This document shows positions 34,174 through 43,172 of a stretch of 64,000 nt of DNA, in pieces. Origin of the DNA: Bacteroidota bacterium (lineage in GTDB: Bacteria; Bacteroidota; Bacteroidia; Cytophagales; Cyclobacteriaceae); contig JAFDYU010000003.1 in the NCBI GenBank assembly GCA_018267285.1, positions 62,001-126,000 on the forward strand. Direction: 5' to 3'. Under the pieces are notes generated by a model. That model had not been told where the DNA came from. It did no database searches and saw only the letters and a program-made list of their open reading frames with translations. Each line of letters opens with the position of its first letter. Position 1 is the first letter of the stretch. Made by a program: the position numbers and the translations under genes.

Positions 34174-34980
34174 TCAGTAAACTACTTTGAATTGATTTCT
34201 CAGCCCACGGAATCCGGTGAGCTCGGTTCCGGCATGGCCAATAAACATTTTGGCATCCACCTTAACGGGCACTTGATTGCCGTCTGCAGATATCCAAGCT
34301 GTAATTGAATTCTCCCCGCGAAACAATTGATTGTCGGGCATGATCGGGATCAGTTTGTAACAAGGAATTTTACCCAAACTGGTTTCTACAATTTCTTTTC
34401 CGTGATAAATGATCTTGAAGTGATAGGACTTATCCTCAAAAAAACCTGAAACGGTGAGTGTATCTTTTAACTGATATTTCGAAAAGTCGATTACGCGCAG
34501 GTACATGAAGCCCGCTACAATATCGCGTACTTTGTCGGGGGTAGAATATTTTTTGGGCTTGCCAAACTTTCCTGTTTTTCGATCGGCAACTGTAACCATG
34601 GCCTCGTCTCGGTCGGGGTCGTAAACAATCACTTCGTGCAGTTTGTATTTACCTTCGCTTAGCCTTCGGTACGATTCGTGGGTAATCAGTTCGCTAGTAT
34701 CGACATAAGCGCCCCAGTTGTCGTTCACTTTGGAAATCCAGGTGGCCATGCCCAGTGTCTGCATAAAAGCATCGACTTTAAAGCAGGTTCTTTCATTTTT
34801 TACAAAATAGTTTTTATCTACTGTGGTAGTGCCCCTGCCTACTGTAAAAAAACCAAGGTACATCTTGTAGTCAAGGCGCTCGCCTGTGGAAATAGTAGAA
34901 CGCTGAATTTTTGTGGTATCCACTTCTTGAGACCACGACAGGCCAGAAAGAGCAATGAGAATGAATAACATCAAACGCAT
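34174..34980 (-). CDS. Exported DUF3108 protein
   Basis: A 268-residue protein with a signal peptide (MRLMLFILIALSGLSWSQ). The mature part matches DUF3108: ERLDYKMYLGFFTVGRGT, DAFMQTLGMATWISKVNDNW, then GKIPCYKLIPI and ENSITAWISADGNQVPVKVDAKM. The family is thought to form a beta-barrel-like fold in the periplasm; function is undefined. It lies downstream of dapD in the same direction with a 43-base gap. Confidence 0.88.
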   Translation of the reverse strand: MRLMLFILIALSGLSWSQEVDTTKIQRSTISTGERLDYKMYLGFFTVGRGTTTVDKNYFVKNERTCFKVDAFMQTLGMATWISKVNDNWGAYVDTSELITHESYRRLSEGKYKLHEVIVYDPDRDEAMVTVADRKTGKFGKPKKYSTPDKVRDIVAGFMYLRVIDFSKYQLKDTLTVSGFFEDKSYHFKIIYHGKEIVETSLGKIPCYKLIPIMPDNQLFRGENSITAWISADGNQVPVKVDAKMFIGHAGTELTGFRGLRNQFKVVY

Positions 34981-35023
34981 AATGCAAAGTTAGTTTGTCT
35001 CGTACTCAGAATCAAACCAAAAA

Positions 35024-35836
35024 TCAGACCGAGATTTGGTTATCGCGCAGGGCATCGTTCAAAGACGTTTTTTTGTCTGTGCTTTCTTTTCGCTTACCGA
35101 TGATCAGCGCACAAGGAACCTGAAATTCGCCTGCCGGGAATTTTTTTGGAATTGTGCCTGGAATCACCACCGAGCGGGGTGGCACAAAACTTTTGTATTC
35201 TACAGGGCTTGCCCCGGTAACGTCAATAATTTTTGAACTTGCCGTGAGCACCACATTGGCGCCCAACACAGCCTCGGCACCCACACGCACACCCTCTACA
35301 ATTATGCAACGCGAACCAATGAATGCGTTGTCTTCCACAATTACGGGAGCCGCCTGAACCGGCTCCAGCACGCCACCAATGCCTACCCCACCGCTGAGGT
35401 GAACATTTTTGCCGATCTGTGCGCAACTGCCCACCGTAGCCCAAGTATCCACCATCGTGCCTTCATCCACATAAGCCCCAATGTTTACGTACGAGGGCAT
35501 CATAATTACACCTTTACTCAGGTATGAACCATGTCGAGCGATGGCATGTGGCACAACTCGTACGCCAAGGTTCTTGTAATTTTTTTTCAAGGCAATCTTG
35601 TCGTGAAATTCAAAAGGGCCTAATTCAATAGTTTCCATTTTCTGAATCGGGAAATAAAGAATCACCGCTTTTTTAATCCACTCGTTTACGCACCAGCCAT
35701 CGGCAACCGGTTCGGCCACGCGCAGTTCGCCCTTATCTAAAAGATTAACTACCTCACGAATCGCATTTTGAGTTTCCGCAACCGGAAGTAGTTCGCGATT
35801 TGTCCAGGCTTTTTCAATTTGTTCTTGGAGTTGCAT
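35024..35836 (-). CDS. dapD: 2,3,4,5-tetrahydropyridine-2,6-dicarboxylate N-succinyltransferase
   Basis: A 270-residue trimeric acyltransferase of the succinylase route to diaminopimelate and lysine. An N-terminal helical domain (LQEQIEKAWTNRELL) precedes the left-handed beta-helix of hexapeptide repeats (residues about 100-230: VIMMPSYVNIGAYVDEGTMV, GVGIGGVLEPVQAAPVIVED, GSRCIIVEGVRVG). The end, GEFQVPCALIIGKR, is typical. Length matches the family. The start is 21 bases from the divergent glycosyltransferase start. Confidence 0.96.
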   Translation of the reverse strand: MQLQEQIEKAWTNRELLPVAETQNAIREVVNLLDKGELRVAEPVADGWCVNEWIKKAVILYFPIQKMETIELGPFEFHDKIALKKNYKNLGVRVVPHAIARHGSYLSKGVIMMPSYVNIGAYVDEGTMVDTWATVGSCAQIGKNVHLSGGVGIGGVLEPVQAAPVIVEDNAFIGSRCIIVEGVRVGAEAVLGANVVLTASSKIIDVTGASPVEYKSFVPPRSVVIPGTIPKKFPAGEFQVPCALIIGKRKESTDKKTSLNDALRDNQISV

Positions 35837-35857
35837 TTATATTTACGGTTAAATCGG

Positions 35858-36964
35858 ATGCAAGAAATAAAAAAAATAAGAATAGTCCTCGCCTCGGTGC
35901 TCAAACCGGTTGACGAACCCAGAATGTATGAGCGCATGGGGCAATCGCTCGCTACCCACGGTTATGAGGTCTATATAATCGGAAGCACACCATCCGGAGA
36001 AGCAAATAACCAAATACAGTTGGTAAGCCACCCCCGGGTTTACAGGCTCAGTTTAAAAAGGATACTTGTGCGGTTGAGTATTATTAAAAAAATTCTTCAA
36101 ATCCGCCCACAACTATTGATTATTACTACCCACGAACTTCTGGGGGTGGCAATGATTTATTGGCTCCTTACCGGTAAAAAGGTTATCTACGATGTGCAGG
36201 AAAACTATTTCAAAAATGTAGTTCATACCCATTCTTTCCCGAAAATCGTACGGCACCTCATCGGCTTTGCTGTTCGAATAAAAGAAATAATGGCCTCTGT
36301 GTGCGTGGATTGTTTTTTTCTCGCTGAGAAATGCTACGCTGAAGAATTAAGTTTTGTGAAAAAAAAATATTCGATAGTAGAAAATAAATGCAGGCTTCTC
36401 CTCTTCCAAAAAAAGCAGGTTAGTGATACAATCAATATTATTTTTTCAGGCACAATAGCGGAAAGCACCGGAGTATTTCAAGCCATTGACTTAATTAAAA
36501 AATTACACAGAGTCAATCCAAAAATAAAACTTACAATTATTGGGTATTGTCAGCAACCAAAAGTACTTGCACAAATTCAGAAAGAAGTTTCGAATAATTC
36601 ATATATCGAATTAATAGGTGGAAATTATTTTGTGCCTCACTCAAAAATTGTTGAAGAAATTTCAAATGCAAATTTTGGTTTGATTTGCTACCCTACCTCC
36701 CCGCATACCGAAAATAAAATACCCTCAAAGCTGTACGAATATTTATCCTATCAACTGCCGATACTTTTGCAAAATCATCAGCTCTGGAAAGAAATATGCG
36801 AGCCATTCCATGCAGCAATCCTCATCGATTTTAACAAACCAACTATTCTTGAAATAGTGAAACAGATGGTAAATATAAAGTTTTACACAACAAAACCAGA
36901 AAACGTAACCTGGGAAACCGAGGAACCTAAGTTTATCGAAACCATCAACCGAATCGTTCAGTGA
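35858..36964 (+). CDS. Glycosyltransferase (GT4-like)
   Basis: A 368-residue GT-B fold protein from the ATG at 35858. It shows an N-terminal donor-independent half (RIVLASVLKPVDEPRMYERM... GYEVYIIGS, then KVIYDVQENY), a middle linker and a C-terminal nucleotide-sugar half (IIFSGTIAESTGVFQAIDLI, IELIGG, then FGLICYPTSPHTENKIPSKLYEYLS with the E-x7-E-like motif). It is probably an inverting or retaining sugar transferase for surface glycans. The stop overlaps the GTG of the deacetylase gene, so the pair is translationally coupled. Confidence 0.88.
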   Translation: MQEIKKIRIVLASVLKPVDEPRMYERMGQSLATHGYEVYIIGSTPSGEANNQIQLVSHPRVYRLSLKRILVRLSIIKKILQIRPQLLIITTHELLGVAMIYWLLTGKKVIYDVQENYFKNVVHTHSFPKIVRHLIGFAVRIKEIMASVCVDCFFLAEKCYAEELSFVKKKYSIVENKCRLLLFQKKQVSDTINIIFSGTIAESTGVFQAIDLIKKLHRVNPKIKLTIIGYCQQPKVLAQIQKEVSNNSYIELIGGNYFVPHSKIVEEISNANFGLICYPTSPHTENKIPSKLYEYLSYQLPILLQNHQLWKEICEPFHAAILIDFNKPTILEIVKQMVNIKFYTTKPENVTWETEEPKFIETINRIVQ

Positions 36965-37707
36965 AAAGCAGGATTATGTTCTCGGCTGTTTTTATTGTAT
37001 TGATTTCATGTCATAAAGAAATACACCAACCCGGCATTTGCTTGTCTTTCGATGATCGCTCAGTTAATGAATGGTTTTCTTTGCGCGAGCTTTTTTTAAA
37101 GTATGATGTAAAAGCCACATTCTTTGTTTCAGAATTCGATTCACTATCGGTAGAAGAAATAGAAAAATTACACCTGCTCGAAAAAGATGGCCATGAAATT
37201 GCCAGCCACGGAGCACGCCATGTTGATGCCGAGAAATTCATTAAAAAGTATTCATACAAAGAATACCTTAAAACCGAAATTGATGCCAGCATTATATCGA
37301 TGCAAAAATCAGGTTTTAACCCGGTTTCGTTTGCCTACCCCTACGGTTCAAAATATTGGTTCACGGATTACATGTTGTTAAAAAAATTTAAATGCACAAG
37401 AGGCGTTGCAGATTTGCGAGCAGAAAAAGATTTAACCCAACATAACGAGTTGTTTTACTCTTTTAATGGAGACAATGAATTTACAGCTTTGGATATTGAC
37501 CGGGTAAGCAACCTTTCAAAAGAAATGATGATTGCAGCATTAGACCGGGCTCAGCAAGAAAATGAAGTACTACTGCTTTTTGCTCACGTGCCAAGCTCAA
37601 CCTCACAAAACGATTATTCTTTTGACGTTGATTTTTTAAAATCCTTATTTAAAGAGTCCTCAAACCGGAATCTTAAATTTTACAGGTACAGTGATTTATG
37701 CAAATAG
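36961..37707 (+). CDS. Polysaccharide deacetylase lipoprotein
   Basis: A 248-residue carbohydrate esterase-4-type protein. The GTG start overlaps the preceding stop (GTGA); an ATG at 36976 is an alternative. A lipoprotein signal ends at FIVLISC. Catalytic motifs: LSFDDRS with the aspartate pair, HEIASHGARHVD with the metal histidines, FAYPYGS, and FAHVPS near the end. It likely removes acetyl groups from an extracytoplasmic glycan. It is coupled to the glycosyltransferase, so the two may modify the same polymer. Confidence 0.88.
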   Translation: MKSRIMFSAVFIVLISCHKEIHQPGICLSFDDRSVNEWFSLRELFLKYDVKATFFVSEFDSLSVEEIEKLHLLEKDGHEIASHGARHVDAEKFIKKYSYKEYLKTEIDASIISMQKSGFNPVSFAYPYGSKYWFTDYMLLKKFKCTRGVADLRAEKDLTQHNELFYSFNGDNEFTALDIDRVSNLSKEMMIAALDRAQQENEVLLLFAHVPSSTSQNDYSFDVDFLKSLFKESSNRNLKFYRYSDLCK

Positions 37708-37719
37708 AGGCTAAATATT

Positions 37720-37750
37720 TTTTTAGATTAGTCTAAAATATTTATTTTTG
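37720..37750 (+). promoter_or_regulatory. Promoter of the mntR-nramp operon
   Basis: TATTTTTG at 37743-37750 matches the -7 consensus TAnnTTTG. TTTT at 37720-37723 occupies the -33 position with exactly 19 bases between. The ATG follows 20 bases downstream. The DtxR-type box fills the spacer. Confidence 0.7.
37721..37738. promoter_or_regulatory. DtxR/MntR-type operator box
   Basis: TTTTAGATTAGTCTAAAA is an 18-base imperfect palindrome (eight of nine pairs). It contains TTAG-n-TTAG-n-CTAA, the core of the DtxR/IdeR consensus TTAGGTTAGCCTAACC. It lies between the -33 and -7 elements, where a bound metal-loaded repressor would block RNA polymerase. The adjacent gene encodes such a regulator. 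Confidence 0.75.
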
Positions 37751-37770
37751 AGCACTGAAGAAACAAGCTC

Positions 37771-38424
37771 ATGCCCAGCTTTACCGAAGAAAACTACCTA
37801 AAAGCAATTTATCACTTATCAGAGTCAGGTACAAAACCCGTTTTAACCAACGATTTGTCCGATGCCATGAAAACCAAAGCCGCCTCGGCTACGGATATGG
37901 TAAAAAAATTGGCTTTGAAAAAATTTGTTTCCTATAAAAAATATTATGGCGTTCAACTTACAGCCAAAGGACAGGCCGAAGCTTTGTTGGTAATTCGCAA
38001 ACACCGATTGTGGGAAACGTTTTTGGTACAAAAACTTGACTTCGCGTGGGATGAAGTGCACGAAGTGGCCGAACAATTAGAACATATCCAATCAAAAAGG
38101 CTAATCGAAAAAATAGATTCTTTCCTTGATCATCCCAAAACCGATCCACACGGAGACCCCATCCCCGACAGCAACGGAAGGCTTCCAGTTCAAAAAACCA
38201 TTGCTTGCAACTCCTTAAAAGTTGGACAGCAGGCCACCATCACAGCCGTAAAAGATTCTGACGCTCTGCTCTTAAAATTACTTGACAAAATAGGTGCCTA
38301 TCCCGGCAAAAAAATAAAGATACTCTCGCGTGAGCATTATGACGACTCAACGCTTGCCCTGTTGGAAGGGAAGAAAGTGTTTCTCTCTAAAGAAGTTTCT
38401 CAAAATATTTTGGTAGAAGAATGA
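37771..38424 (+). CDS. DtxR/MntR-family metal-dependent regulator
   Basis: A 217-residue regulator: N-terminal winged helix (FTEENYLKAIYHLSES... KTKAASATDMVKKLALKKFV), dimerisation and metal region (VIRKHRLWETFLVQKL... WDEVHEVAEQLEHI with conserved Glu and His) and a C-terminal FeoA/SH3-like domain (about 145-215, GQQATITAVKDSD). It binds DNA when loaded with Mn(II) or Fe(II). It overlaps the Nramp gene (ATGA) and carries a matching box in its own promoter, so autoregulation and control of Nramp are likely. Confidence 0.93.
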   Translation: MPSFTEENYLKAIYHLSESGTKPVLTNDLSDAMKTKAASATDMVKKLALKKFVSYKKYYGVQLTAKGQAEALLVIRKHRLWETFLVQKLDFAWDEVHEVAEQLEHIQSKRLIEKIDSFLDHPKTDPHGDPIPDSNGRLPVQKTIACNSLKVGQQATITAVKDSDALLLKLLDKIGAYPGKKIKILSREHYDDSTLALLEGKKVFLSKEVSQNILVEE

Positions 38425-40304
38425 ACGGAGCAACAACACATCGAAAATCACTCAGCGAAGTTCACGCTACAGTAGAAGTAACCAAGCTCCGTGGCTGGAG
38501 AAAGCTTCTCGCCTTCCTTGGCCCGGCTTATCTGGTAAGTGTCGGGTATATGGACCCGGGCAACTGGGCCACGGACATTGCCGGTGGAAGTAAATTTGGT
38601 TATGCGCTGATCTGGGTTTTGCTCATGTCTAACCTGATGGCTATTCTGTTGCAGAGTTTAAGTGCACGCCTTGGGGTAGTTCGCCAGCTTGATCTTGCGC
38701 AGGCCTCTCGAACTTCATATCATCCATCGGTAAATTTTTGTCTCTGGATATTAGCCGAAGTGGCTATTGCTGCGTGCGATCTTGCCGAAGTGCTGGGCAT
38801 GGCCATCGGTTTAAAATTGTTGTTTGGGCTTCCGTTGGTGTGGGGTGTTACACTCACGGTTCTCGATACATTGTTGCTTTTGATATTGCAAAGTTACGGC
38901 ATGCGCAAAATCGAAGCGTTCATAATTGCACTTGTTGCCATTATCGGTGTATCATTTTTGCTTGAGATGATCTGGGCAAAACCCGCCATGGGAGAACTAG
39001 TGAAAGGATTCATCCCATCGCTTCCATCGGACGAAGCGCTTTACATCGCTATCGGGATCATTGGAGCCACCGTTATGCCACATAATTTGTATTTGCATTC
39101 TTCTCTGGTGCAAACGCGCAGGTATGATACCAGCGAAAAAGGAATCTGGTCGGCCATCAAATACAACCTGATTGACTCTGCCATTGCACTCAACGCAGCA
39201 TTCTTTGTAAACGCGGCTATTCTAATTTTAGCTGCATCTACTTTTTTCAGAGCGGGCATGTATGAAGTTACCGACATTCAAGACTCGTATAAATTTCTCG
39301 CGCCCCTGCTCGGCACAGACTGGGCATCAATTTTATTTGGCGTAGCCTTGGTTGCCGCAGGCCAAAGTTCAACGATAACGGGCACGCTTGCAGGCCAGGT
39401 GGTGATGGAGGGCTACTTAAACCTTCGCATTGCACCATGGCTTAGAAGGTTGCTGACGCGATTAATTGCCATCACCCCGGCTTATTTTGTAATCCTATAT
39501 TATGGGGAAGAAAAAACGGGAGCGTTACTGGTGCTTAGTCAAGTGGTGCTCAGTCTTCAGTTAGGGTTTGCCATAATTCCATTGATTCATTTTACAAGCG
39601 ACAAAGAAAAGATGGGGGTTTTTGTGATAAAAACCTGGATGAAGGTTTGTGCGTGGGCCATTGCGGTTATCATCATTTCGCTCAATGTGAAATTAGTGGT
39701 TCAGGAAATTGTAGTATGGTTGGAAAACAGCGGAGAGTACAGGTGGGTAATATGGACGTTTGTTATTCCCTTCTGCATTGCCACAGGAGCCTTGCTATTA
39801 TACATTGCTTTCAAACCATTACTGGATCAACGCAGGCTCGAAAAAAATCTGTCGCCACACGGCACCGCGGTTAATCTCAATACGTTAAAACTTCAAGAAT
39901 ACAGCCGTATCGCGATCACGATCGACTTCAGTTCGGTGGATACAAAAGCAATTCAAAGCGCAATTTCACAAGGCGGCCATAAAGCATCGTATATACTGCT
40001 GCACATAGTGGAAACTGCCGGAGCTATGTGGTACGGAAGCGAAATAGCAGACCACGAAGCCAATGAAGATGCTGTCGCTCTGAAAAATTATGCCGAACAA
40101 TTACAACAACAAGGTTACCGCGTTAAAGCAAAAGTAGGATATGGCAATCCAAGAAGAGTTATACCGGAAATTGTTAATGTGTTCGATGCCGATCTGCTGG
40201 TGATGGGCGCACACGGCCACAACTGGGTAAAGGATTTGGTTTTTGGAACAACGGTAGACATTGTGCGGCACCGCGTAAACATCCCGGTGTTGATCGTTCG
40301 CTAA
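38421..40304 (+). CDS. Nramp divalent metal transporter with C-terminal UspA domain
   Basis: A 627-residue fusion. Residues about 25-460 form the Nramp (MntH-type) proton/metal symporter with the metal-binding signatures YMDPGNW (DPGN at 45-48) and VMPHNLYLHSS (MPHN at 219-222). Residues about 490-627 are a universal stress protein domain ending in MGAHGHNWVKDLVFGTTVD... VNIPVLIV, the ATP-binding type motif. It imports Mn(II) or Fe(II). The Usp domain suggests nucleotide control of transport. It is translationally coupled to the DtxR-type regulator. Confidence 0.94.
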   Translation: MNGATTHRKSLSEVHATVEVTKLRGWRKLLAFLGPAYLVSVGYMDPGNWATDIAGGSKFGYALIWVLLMSNLMAILLQSLSARLGVVRQLDLAQASRTSYHPSVNFCLWILAEVAIAACDLAEVLGMAIGLKLLFGLPLVWGVTLTVLDTLLLLILQSYGMRKIEAFIIALVAIIGVSFLLEMIWAKPAMGELVKGFIPSLPSDEALYIAIGIIGATVMPHNLYLHSSLVQTRRYDTSEKGIWSAIKYNLIDSAIALNAAFFVNAAILILAASTFFRAGMYEVTDIQDSYKFLAPLLGTDWASILFGVALVAAGQSSTITGTLAGQVVMEGYLNLRIAPWLRRLLTRLIAITPAYFVILYYGEEKTGALLVLSQVVLSLQLGFAIIPLIHFTSDKEKMGVFVIKTWMKVCAWAIAVIIISLNVKLVVQEIVVWLENSGEYRWVIWTFVIPFCIATGALLLYIAFKPLLDQRRLEKNLSPHGTAVNLNTLKLQEYSRIAITIDFSSVDTKAIQSAISQGGHKASYILLHIVETAGAMWYGSEIADHEANEDAVALKNYAEQLQQQGYRVKAKVGYGNPRRVIPEIVNVFDADLLVMGAHGHNWVKDLVFGTTVDIVRHRVNIPVLIVR

Positions 40305-40366
40305 TCGTTATTCGTGATTATGATTTGTGTTGTATTTTCGTAACGATTTAACTAAAGAACTGAATT

Positions 40367-41731
40367 TTGAATTCCCCTGACGACACCATTGTAGCGCTCG
40401 CAACCGCACAAGGCATCAGCGCAATAGCCGTTATTCGCCTATCGGGAAAAGATTCCATAGCCATCACACAAAAAATTTTTAGGGGAAAAGATCTCACCAC
40501 TCAGCCCTCGCACACCATTCACTTTGGCTCTATTCAAGATGAAGGGAACAACATTGATGAAGTTTTGGTCTCCGTTTTTAGAGCGCCCAATTCTTTTACG
40601 AAAGAAAATTCAACCGAGATATCCTGCCACGGCTCGCCACTCATTATCAAAGATATTATCAAGGCTTTGCTGAAGCAGGGTGCTCACCTTGCCACTCCCG
40701 GAGAATTTACTAAACGAGCTTTTCTCAATGGCCGCTTTGATTTAGTACAAGCCGAAGCAGTGGCCGACATCATCCACGCAGAAACCGAAAATGCACGCCA
40801 AGCCGCCCTCAATCAAATGCGGGGAGGTTTTTCGAAAGAGATTCAACTTCTGCGCGATGAGCTTATTCATTTTGCATCGCTGATAGAGCTTGAACTTGAT
40901 TTTGGCGAAGAAGATGTTGAGTTTGCTAAACGCGATGACTTAAAAAAATTAATTTACAAAGTACAGTCTTATCTGCATCCGTTAATTCATTCGTTCGATC
41001 AGGGAAACGTAATTAAAAACGGTGTGCCCACCGTGATTGCCGGAAAGCCTAACGCGGGGAAATCTACTTTGCTCAACGCGTTGCTTAACGAAGAGAAAGC
41101 CATCGTTTCTGAAGTGCCCGGCACAACCCGAGACATAATTGAAGACGAACTAGTACTGGGAGGCATTAGTTTCCGGTTTATGGACACGGCCGGATTGCGC
41201 GAAACCACCGATTTTGTTGAAGCCATTGGCGTACAGCGCACCCGCGAAAGTTTGCGCAAAGCCTCGCTCATTCTTTATCTCTTTGATTTATCGAATACCA
41301 CGGTCGATGAAATTCAGCGTGAAGAGGATGAAATAAAAAAAATGAACGTGCCGGTCATTAAAATAGGAAACAAAATAGATCGGGCTGATGCTGAGTTATT
41401 GAAAATATTGGGTAATAAAGATTATGTTTTCATTTCTGCGGCCCAAAAGAAAAACCTTCAACAACTAAAAGATCAAATCCTCAACCTCTTTCAGCTCAGT
41501 TCTGTAAAACAAGGCGATGTGGTGGTAACTAACCTGCGGCACTATCAAAATTTAAAACTAACCGATGATGCATTAAATCGGGTTTTATCCGGAATGGATT
41601 CGGCAGTTACCGGAGATTTTCTCGCCATGGACATAAGGCAAGCCCTTCATTACCTGGGCGAAATCACCGGGGCTATCACAACCGATGACTTGCTCGCAAA
41701 CATCTTCAGTAAATTTTGTATCGGGAAGTAG
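40367..41731 (+). CDS. mnmE: tRNA modification GTPase MnmE, TTG start
   Basis: A 454-residue GTPase that works with MnmG to modify U34 of tRNAs. An N-terminal tetrahydrofolate-binding domain (DTIVALATAQGISAIAVIRLSG) precedes a central G domain with G1 GKPNAGKSTLLN, DTAGLRET (G3) and GNKID (G4), and the C-terminal FCIGK with its catalytic cysteine. The start must be TTG 40367: a TGA stop lies at 40361-40363 in the same frame and no ATG follows until deep inside the protein, beyond the conserved N-terminus. Confidence 0.96.
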   Translation: MNSPDDTIVALATAQGISAIAVIRLSGKDSIAITQKIFRGKDLTTQPSHTIHFGSIQDEGNNIDEVLVSVFRAPNSFTKENSTEISCHGSPLIIKDIIKALLKQGAHLATPGEFTKRAFLNGRFDLVQAEAVADIIHAETENARQAALNQMRGGFSKEIQLLRDELIHFASLIELELDFGEEDVEFAKRDDLKKLIYKVQSYLHPLIHSFDQGNVIKNGVPTVIAGKPNAGKSTLLNALLNEEKAIVSEVPGTTRDIIEDELVLGGISFRFMDTAGLRETTDFVEAIGVQRTRESLRKASLILYLFDLSNTTVDEIQREEDEIKKMNVPVIKIGNKIDRADAELLKILGNKDYVFISAAQKKNLQQLKDQILNLFQLSSVKQGDVVVTNLRHYQNLKLTDDALNRVLSGMDSAVTGDFLAMDIRQALHYLGEITGAITTDDLLANIFSKFCIGK

Positions 41732-41734
41732 AAT

Positions 41735-42076
41735 ATGGTTTATAGTATTTTTTACATCAAGACAAAACACATTAAAATAGTCGCGGCACTATTGTTTATT
41801 TTTTTGTCGGCATCCTGTAAAGAAATAAAGCTAGCAAATAAAACAGATGAGATTGTAACCAGCACCGCAACAGACGAAAACGGAAAAATATTGACCATGG
41901 TTTTTAACAACACCAAAAACACAGCAACATTAACTTTAGAACGTACGGCTATCAAATTGAAAAGACAAATAGCCGCTTCGGGTATTTGGTATATAAACAA
42001 ACATTACGAATTGCGTGGGAAAGGCAAAGACATACTGGTAACTAAAGACGGAGTGATTCTATTTAAAAATTATTAA
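41735..42076 (+). CDS. MliC-like lipoprotein (possible lysozyme inhibitor)
   Basis: A 113-residue protein with a lipoprotein-type signal (KIVAALLFIFLSASC). The mature part resembles MliC/C-lysozyme inhibitor domains: ILTMVFNNTKNTATLTLE, AASGIWYINKHYELRGKGKD and LVTKDGV, similar in order to the MliC core (AxYxN... ATLTLDG... SGxxY... WGKGDEATL). MliC proteins bind and block host or competitor lysozyme. The usual N-terminal cysteine near YxC is absent. It starts 3 bases after mnmE and precedes the GH18 gene. Confidence 0.68.
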   Translation: MVYSIFYIKTKHIKIVAALLFIFLSASCKEIKLANKTDEIVTSTATDENGKILTMVFNNTKNTATLTLERTAIKLKRQIAASGIWYINKHYELRGKGKDILVTKDGVILFKNY

Positions 42077-42091
42077 ACAAAAATCGATAAG

Positions 42092-43168
42092 ATGAAAACT
42101 GTTGTACTCTTTGTTTTTTATTGGATTGTTGCTTTTACTCAAGCTCAAGACATTAACATCATCGGTTATTATGCCGGCAACGAAAAGGGAGTTGACCAAA
42201 TTCCGGCAAACAAGCTTTCGCACATTATTTACAGTTTCTGTCATCTAAAAGGCAATCGGCTAACGGTCGATTCGAAAGAAGACTCAGCCACCATAAAGAA
42301 ACTAGTGGCGTTGAAAACGCAAAACCCAAAGATTAAAATAAACGTATCGTTAGGTGGTTGGGGCGGATGTGCCCCCTGCTCCGAAGTATTTTCTTCTAAC
42401 AACGGCAGAGTTGAGTTTTCAAAATCGGTAAAAGAAATTTGTAATTATTTTCATGCTGATGGTATTGATTTAGATTGGGAGTATCCGGCCATTGAAGGCT
42501 ATCCAGGTCATACTTATACAAAAGAAGATCGCAATAATTTCACCTTGCTCATTCAGGCTTTGCGCCAAGAACTTGGCAAAGACCTTGAAATAAGTTTTGC
42601 TGCGGGTGGTTTTAAAAAATTTCTTGAAGAGTCTGTTGATTGGGCAAACGTTACGCCTCTCATCGACCGCATTAACTTGATGACGTACGACCTGGTTAAT
42701 GGTTATTCCACCGTGACGGGGCATCACACTCCGTTGTACTCGTCCGATCAAACTACGGAATCAACCGATTTTGCGGTACACTATTTAATCAATCAAGATG
42801 TGCCCGGGAAAAAAATAGTGATTGGTGCAGCTTTTTATGCACGCGTTTGGGAAAATGTGCCGAATGTAAACCATGGGCTTTATCAATCGGGAAAATTCAA
42901 GACAGGAATTGATTACAAAAAATTTGAAAAAGAATTTTTAAAAGAAAACGGTTTCGAATATTTCTGGGATGATAAAACACAGTCTCCCTATTATTTCAAT
43001 TCAGCAAAAAGACTTTTCGCTACGTTCGATGACAAAAAATCTATTGCTTTGAAAACAACGTATGTGATGGAGCAAGGGCTTCAGGGTATTATGTTTTGGG
43101 AACTGACGCTCGATAAAACCCAGGCAGGCTTATTAGATGAAATAGTACTTACAGCCCGAGAAAAATAA
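42092..43168 (+). CDS. GH18 family glycoside hydrolase (chitinase-like)
   Basis: A 358-residue exported enzyme with signal peptide MKTVVLFVFYWIVAFTQAQ. The GH18 barrel includes the SxGG-type strand (VSLGGWGG) and the catalytic motif DGIDLDWEYP with Glu130 as proton donor. LMTYDLV and the terminal GIMFWELTLD follow. It would cleave chitin or other N-acetylglucosamine-containing glycans. No T9SS sorting domain or binding module is present, so it is probably periplasmic or released by another route. It starts 15 bases after the MliC-like gene. Confidence 0.93.
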   Translation: MKTVVLFVFYWIVAFTQAQDINIIGYYAGNEKGVDQIPANKLSHIIYSFCHLKGNRLTVDSKEDSATIKKLVALKTQNPKIKINVSLGGWGGCAPCSEVFSSNNGRVEFSKSVKEICNYFHADGIDLDWEYPAIEGYPGHTYTKEDRNNFTLLIQALRQELGKDLEISFAAGGFKKFLEESVDWANVTPLIDRINLMTYDLVNGYSTVTGHHTPLYSSDQTTESTDFAVHYLINQDVPGKKIVIGAAFYARVWENVPNVNHGLYQSGKFKTGIDYKKFEKEFLKENGFEYFWDDKTQSPYYFNSAKRLFATFDDKKSIALKTTYVMEQGLQGIMFWELTLDKTQAGLLDEIVLTAREK

Positions 43169-43172
43169 TAAA

